Shown one piece after another: positions 60,251 through 64,000 of a stretch of DNA of 64,000 bases. Numbering within the stretch: the stretch's first letter is position 1; every line of letters starts with the position of its first letter. This DNA is from Ashinkailepas kermadecensis (Eukaryota > Arthropoda > Thecostraca > Neolepadidae). Below the pieces are notes generated by a model. It was given only the letters and a program-made list of their open reading frames with translations, was not told where the DNA came from and made no database searches. A program made the translations under genes and the position numbers. The stretch is from contig JAOTOM010004958.1 of assembly GCA_034440615.1 (NCBI GenBank), positions 496,001 to 560,000 of the forward strand, given 5' to 3'.

Positions 60251-61010
60251 TTTTCGCTATGTTTATCGAACACTAATGACATTTCAGTCAGTATGAAGCA
60301 TTTCATGCAATTGATGCGCCCCTAAACCCGAATAACAACAATGATGCAATTCCATTAATCTTTTGGCAAAATAGTGTATGGGTAATTTCCCGGAGACGAC
60401 AATATTCTGCATGACGAAAATCTAGTATAAGGCTGCATTTCCAATTCTGGATCGAGCTCATCGATGCATTGGCGACAGAAGGCCGCCGCTTTCTCTTGTG
60501 TCTTGTCTGGTCTGCTTTCGCTCTCTTTCTCTCTCTCTCTCGCTCTCTCCCGTCCATTGGTTCTGGCATTTTATGTGGTGACATTTATGACTGATCTTCA
60601 GGACTTCGCGTGATGGGTCTCGTGCTTTGTTCCAGAAATGTCCCCTGTCGCGCTGCCGTTGTCAGAGGAGGTCGCTCACCTTGCCGTTTGTATGATTTCT
60701 TCGGTCGGGTTATGGGCCAGTTGCGGAGCCTCCAACGTAGTTGTACTGTAACGCGCATGTAGCGTGACCGTGAGGCTTCGAGTTGAAAGGTGCGTTCTTA
60801 GTCACATTCGGGCCACGGATTTCGCGGGCGTCGTATGTCGTTCTTTGTCAGTTCGTCACGAAATTTGCCCGTAGATTTCGTGGATTCCGCGAGGAACGCG
60901 CGGACTGTAATAAGCTAGCTTGCGTGGTTTCGTGCAAGATGGCAACGCTCGTGGAACATGGTGATCACACCATGATGGATATGGAGCATTCGTAGATAAT
61001 TTTGTAAACG

Positions 61011-61090
61011 CCCGGTAGCTCAGTTGGTTGGAACGCTGGCGTGCACCAGAAATGCTCTGTCCTGCAAGACATGGTTCGAGTCGCTTCACG
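61011..61090 (+). mobile_element. tRNA-like SINE head
   Basis: CGCCCGGTAGCTCAGTTGG gives a good A box (TAGCTCAGTTGG), and GGTTCGAGTCG gives a B box about 40 bp later. The acceptor ends do not pair, and the sequence runs into a body and a short tandem repeat, so a SINE head is more likely than a tRNA gene. Confidence 0.55.
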
Positions 61091-61130
61091 TGCTCGCATT
61101 TAGTCCCGGCTGGAAGTGTCAGCTACTAGC

Positions 61131-61232
61131 TGGCCCGATAGCCCACCACCACATCTAGTGCAAATTGGCCCGATAGCCCACCACCACATCTAGTGCAAAT
61201 TGGCCCGATAGCCCACCACCACATCTAATGCA
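61131..61232 (+). repeat. 35-bp tandem repeat, about 3 copies
   Basis: The unit begins TGGCCCGATAGCCCACCACC and continues ACATCTAGTGCAAAT. There are three nearly perfect copies (one G-to-A change in the last). It lies about 40 bp after the tRNA-like head, as a possible SINE tail array. Confidence 0.9.
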
Positions 61233-61450
61233 AATGGCGCTACGTTCTTAGGATGTCGGCTTTTGGACGTTGGAGAGTGGCGACCTGCATGGCTGACGCA
61301 GTTACCTGCGCCGTAATGACCAAACATTCGTACTGTCCTGACGTACGACGACTTAAGACCTATGCTTCACTGGTTCGGTCTAGCAACATGTGGTACTTCT
61401 GGCTCTGCTGCCCACGAGGGTTGGCTGGCCATATCGATATGGGTCGGTCT

Positions 61451-61909
61451 CAAGGGCGGATATTGGGAGAGGGGGCACTGGGGGCATGTGCCCCCATGCA
61501 GGGCTGGAGATCCTTCACGAAGCCAAGAGTTCAAAGTCCTTATTATCAAGACATATTTTCAGATTGAATGACAAATTAACATTAGCGGGTACCAAACCAG
61601 GGGATCCAAACCCGCTCCCGTCCCGACCTACCCGGGATCTCCAGCCATGCCCCCATGGTAAGTGGCGCCCCTCCCGCTGGTTAAAGTCGTCCCTCATGGA
61701 AAACTCGAGTACACCTCCTCACATTTTGCAGCCAAAGATACCTCTGTCGTGTACTTGAGTGCACCCCGCTCCAATTTCTCCACCAGATGCGACCCTTGAG
61801 TGTGCTAGAGTGTACCCCTCTCGAATTTTCTAGCCGGAAGTGTCCCTCCGAAGAAATTGCGCCTTTCCAGATACAAACTGCCCCATGACAATTCATGGAT
61901 CTGCCCTTG
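61451..61909. mobile_element. 459-bp hAT-like MITE in TIMM21 intron 2
   Basis: The ends CAAGGGCGGATATTGGGAG and (complement) CAAGGGCAGATCCATGAATT are inverted. The flanks GTCGGTCT and GTCGGTTC resemble an 8-bp duplication with two changes. The interior has degenerate units around GAGTGCACCCC and GAGTGTACCCC, shared with the 9.6, 17.2 and 43.3-kb copies. Confidence 0.75.
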
Positions 61910-61949
61910 GTCGGTTCCTAGTAGCACGAAACTTTTCCGCTTCATTTCC

Positions 61950-62780
61950 TTTAGGACCAGCGGGCCGTTGCGCAATTCCTCGGGTGGTGACGATTCGAAG
62001 ATTGTTGTGGCCAATGTCTGGTCCGCTCTTCCTCGTCACCCCGATGATGATGCGTCACTACTTGAGCGATAGTCGACCGATGGTGGTAGTCCGGGGAAGA
62101 TGGGTAGATTTTCCGTCGGTGACGGGGTCGTGTGCGAGTTCGAGTTCTCGTGGTCTTTGCAGCCCCACATGATGTGCTTCAGCCTGGTGGCCTTGTCCTG
62201 TGCGGCCCTTCAGTAGTTGTCGGTCAGATGTCGACTACTTGGACCGCGGTGGTCGGGCGGATTCTGGCCTTCATATTGTAGTCGGTGAACCTTTGGTCTG
62301 GTGTATTGCCTCCTTCCCTCTCCCAGCTTGGCCTTTCGAATTTGGACCACGTACGAACTCCGCATAGCTTGCCTTTCTGTCGCGTAAGGGCCCAACGTTT
62401 AGTCATTAGTGCCGATGGCGTAGTTGTCGATGCCGTCGGTGTTGGTGCCGACGGCGACAGTCTCCCAGATATTACCGGCCCGACTAGTTGCCAAGTTGTC
62501 GTTTGCGGCGGTGGGATTGTTCCTGCTGGCGCCGTTGTCGGGACGTTTGAGGTATCCCAGTTGACGATGGCGTCGGCAGTAAAGTATTTGGTGTAGCCTG
62601 TGTCGTGTGTGGTGGCACCCAGACGTTGGGCGTGCACGTGTGCCGGCGTCTCGGGCCCCCATTGACCGCCGGCGCTGTGCGGCGTGCGCTCGGCCAGTCA
62701 ACTGGTGGTGCTGGCGGCGCCTCGTACACCTGCAGCCGCTGCTCTGCTGCAGCTGCCGCATAACAACGCTCGTGGAGCCG
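61950..62780. other. GC-rich block in TIMM21 intron 2, unrecognised frames
   Basis: Minus-strand frames of 120-137 codons and plus-strand frames of about 110. No domain recognised. Ends near the third SINE copy. Confidence 0.3.
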
Positions 62781-62804
62781 AGTCGGGCTCAAGAAGAACC
62801 TTGG

Positions 62805-62955
62805 GGTTTTTCACGACGTATTCAACTGTTCGGTCATGTAGCGTGGCCAACCTCTCACGCTGGTTGGTCGCGGGTGGACTTTGTAGTCCCGCCGGGTGTG
62901 GGATTTGAACCCGCGATCTTACTATTAAATGCTCAACGTACTACCAACGGAGTTT
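62805..62955 (-). mobile_element. tRNA-derived SINE, third copy, in TIMM21 intron 2
   Basis: On the minus strand it reads TCCGTTGGTAGTACGTTGAG with a B box CGGGTTCAAATCCCA, then the family body GTCCACCCGCGACCAACC, GTGAGAGGTTGGCCACGCTA. Its ends are less clear than in the other copies, and no target duplication was identified. Confidence 0.72.
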
Positions 62956-63432
62956 ATTACCGAGTTTGGCTCGGTGTTCAGGATGGGGCGTGCGTCGATG
63001 CGCCTTGCCGACTCCTGGCAGCACGGTGTTAGAGTGATAGTGATTATCACGCCGATATCCACTTGACATGTGTAGTTGTGATGCTTCCTCTGGTGCATGA
63101 TTATCGGGGCACTTCTCTTTCTCCAGTGCTTGCGGCTTAGATTTAGAATTTCGTGGTGAATCTGTATCCAATGTAGTGGTAACAGACACAAAACTCACGC
63201 AGGTATTAGTTTTGCTATGCACGGCAATATTATCGAAGTTTTGTTTTCAGTTGGGGCGAGTCATGAAATCGAAACACATGTCCAAATCTGTTGTTTAAAG
63301 CTCTGGGGTTGCGTCTGCTGTTTAAGGCGCTTGGGGTTGTCTGGTTCTGCACCAACACTGCTCCAACACCGAAATGTTTCCGGCGGCAGCGGTAGTGACG
63401 ATTCGACAGTGACTGGCCCGGCCTGCCCACAG

Positions 63433-63573
63433 AGCGACTCGGGCCGGTACGAGTACCGGTACCTGTTCGTGGAGGTGGACGGCCTGAGTGGGCGCGTGAT
63501 CGTGCTGGAGGACAACCGCACCGCCGAGCCGCACGCTCTGCCCGCTCTGCCGCCGCTCAAGGACTACTCGTAG
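63433..63573 (+). CDS. TIMM21: TIMM21 exon 3 (C-terminal end of Tim21 domain)
   Basis: Terminal exon after a CTGCCCACAG acceptor, in phase 0 with exon 2, ending at TAG 63571-63573. It encodes SDSGRYEYRYLFVEVDGL and then RVIVLEDNR, which matches the conserved end of Tim21 proteins, where a G-x-Y-x-(F/Y)-R-Y-(I/L)-FVE strand is followed by an I-I-EDNR motif. After EDNR there are about 17 extra residues rich in Pro, Ala and Leu, a small C-terminal extension of unknown meaning. The three exons sum to 675 nt from the 56204 start, an exact number of codons. Intron 2 is about 5.8 kb, full of repeats and transposon relics. No clear AATAAA signal is seen just downstream. Confidence 0.93.
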   Translation, partial: SDSGRYEYRYLFVEVDGLSGRVIVLEDNRTAEPHALPALPPLKDYS

Positions 63574-64000
63574 CCGACGTCGCGGCGGCGGGAGTGGGGC
63601 CGGGAGTGTATGGTGTGGTGATGTGAACACTGCCGGCGTGTATGGGCATTGCTGGGAGTGTGTGGTGTGGTGCGGTGTTGTGCTGGTGGTGCTGGTACTG
63701 CTGGCGTGCGTTGTAGGGACGGACAGCACCCCGCAGCGTACCAGCCGAGGTGTTTGTTCTGACGTGTTGGTGTTGTGGCTGCTTGTACGTGGACGTTGGC
63801 GTGGGCGCGGACGTGGACGTCTGTGTGACGCGTATGGTTGGGACGTGAGTGACGGGTCACTGGATCAGATGGTCACGCTGGCGTGCGTAATGGGCGCAAA
63901 ATGACCCCAGTAGTCGGCACGCCCTGAAGCACCAATTCGCCACCAGCGCTGGCGTGTGGCGTAGAACAACTGCCCGGTAATACCTCCGCTTTAATGGGCC
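63574..64000 (+). other. TIMM21 3' region to window end
   Basis: GT-rich, with GTGTGGTGTGGTG-type steps, then a tail-type motif at 63911-63938. No AATAAA is seen within 430 bp, so the true 3' end may be beyond the window. Confidence 0.4.

Larger units (their letters stand above)
57624..63432 (+). other. TIMM21 intron 2 (5.8 kb, repeat-filled)
   Basis: Bounded by GT at 57624 and AG at 63431-63432. It holds a pentamer-derived satellite (57.63-57.83 and 58.32-58.94 kb), three tail-type motifs (58966, 59409, 60309), a CT-rich tract near 60520-60550, a tRNA-like head, a 35-bp triple repeat, a hAT-like MITE and a SINE. The GC-rich blocks at 59.73-60.25 and 61.95-62.78 kb have several overlapping open frames that resemble no family I recognise. 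Confidence 0.75.

Noticed and set aside
61011..61090. Functional tRNA gene
   Set aside because: The acceptor ends do not pair, the inter-box region is irregular, and a SINE-like body follows.
61131..61232. CRISPR-like triple repeat
   Set aside because: Direct head-to-tail 35-bp repeats with no spacer; explained as a small tandem array.

Overview
The window looks like a repeat-dense stretch of an arthropod nuclear genome. It has spliced genes with GT..AG introns, many non-LTR (LINE) relics, tRNA-derived SINEs, hAT-like and foldback DNA transposons, long (TA)n tracts, and scattered TTAGG/CCTAA tracts, the usual arthropod telomere unit. The lineage cannot be fixed from the sequence alone; a chelicerate (for example a tick) or a crustacean would both fit. 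No prokaryotic, organellar or viral replicon is seen.

Two host genes are supported, both on the + strand. (1) A C2H2 zinc-finger gene, about 25.3-31.7 kb: two tentative 5' exons, three short mutually similar exons of 111, 111 and 105 nt, and a terminal exon with five canonical and three degenerate zinc fingers. All its introns are phase 1, and the exons sum to 1431 nt, an exact 477 codons. A broken finger relic lies 0.5 kb downstream. (2) TIMM21, the Tim21 subunit of the mitochondrial inner-membrane TIM23 presequence translocase, 56.2-63.6 kb: three exons, with a 5.8 kb second intron full of satellite, SINE and hAT-like DNA.

Layout. 0-16 kb: intergenic repeats (275-bp and 460-bp duplications, (TA)n, a 40-bp minisatellite, a 41-bp minisatellite, a 130-bp satellite, a foldback element, possible THAP and RNase H relics). 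17-21.5 kb: a hAT-like MITE, then a CR1/L2-type LINE (+). 22.4-23.2 kb: a tRNA-like SINE split by a 641-bp TTAA-flanked transposon. 25-32 kb: zinc-finger gene. 33.7-37 kb: second copy of the same LINE (-). 37-47 kb: minisatellites, a 178-bp satellite and a 1.6-kb inverted repeat. 47.9-51.2 kb: a Jockey-like LINE carrying two nested insertions (SINE and hAT), each with a clean target-site duplication. 51.5-54.6 kb: two more palindromic elements. 56-64 kb: TIMM21.

The most informative content is this layered transposon record, plus the triplicated acidic exons of the zinc-finger gene. Everything comes from reading the sequence; no database search was run.
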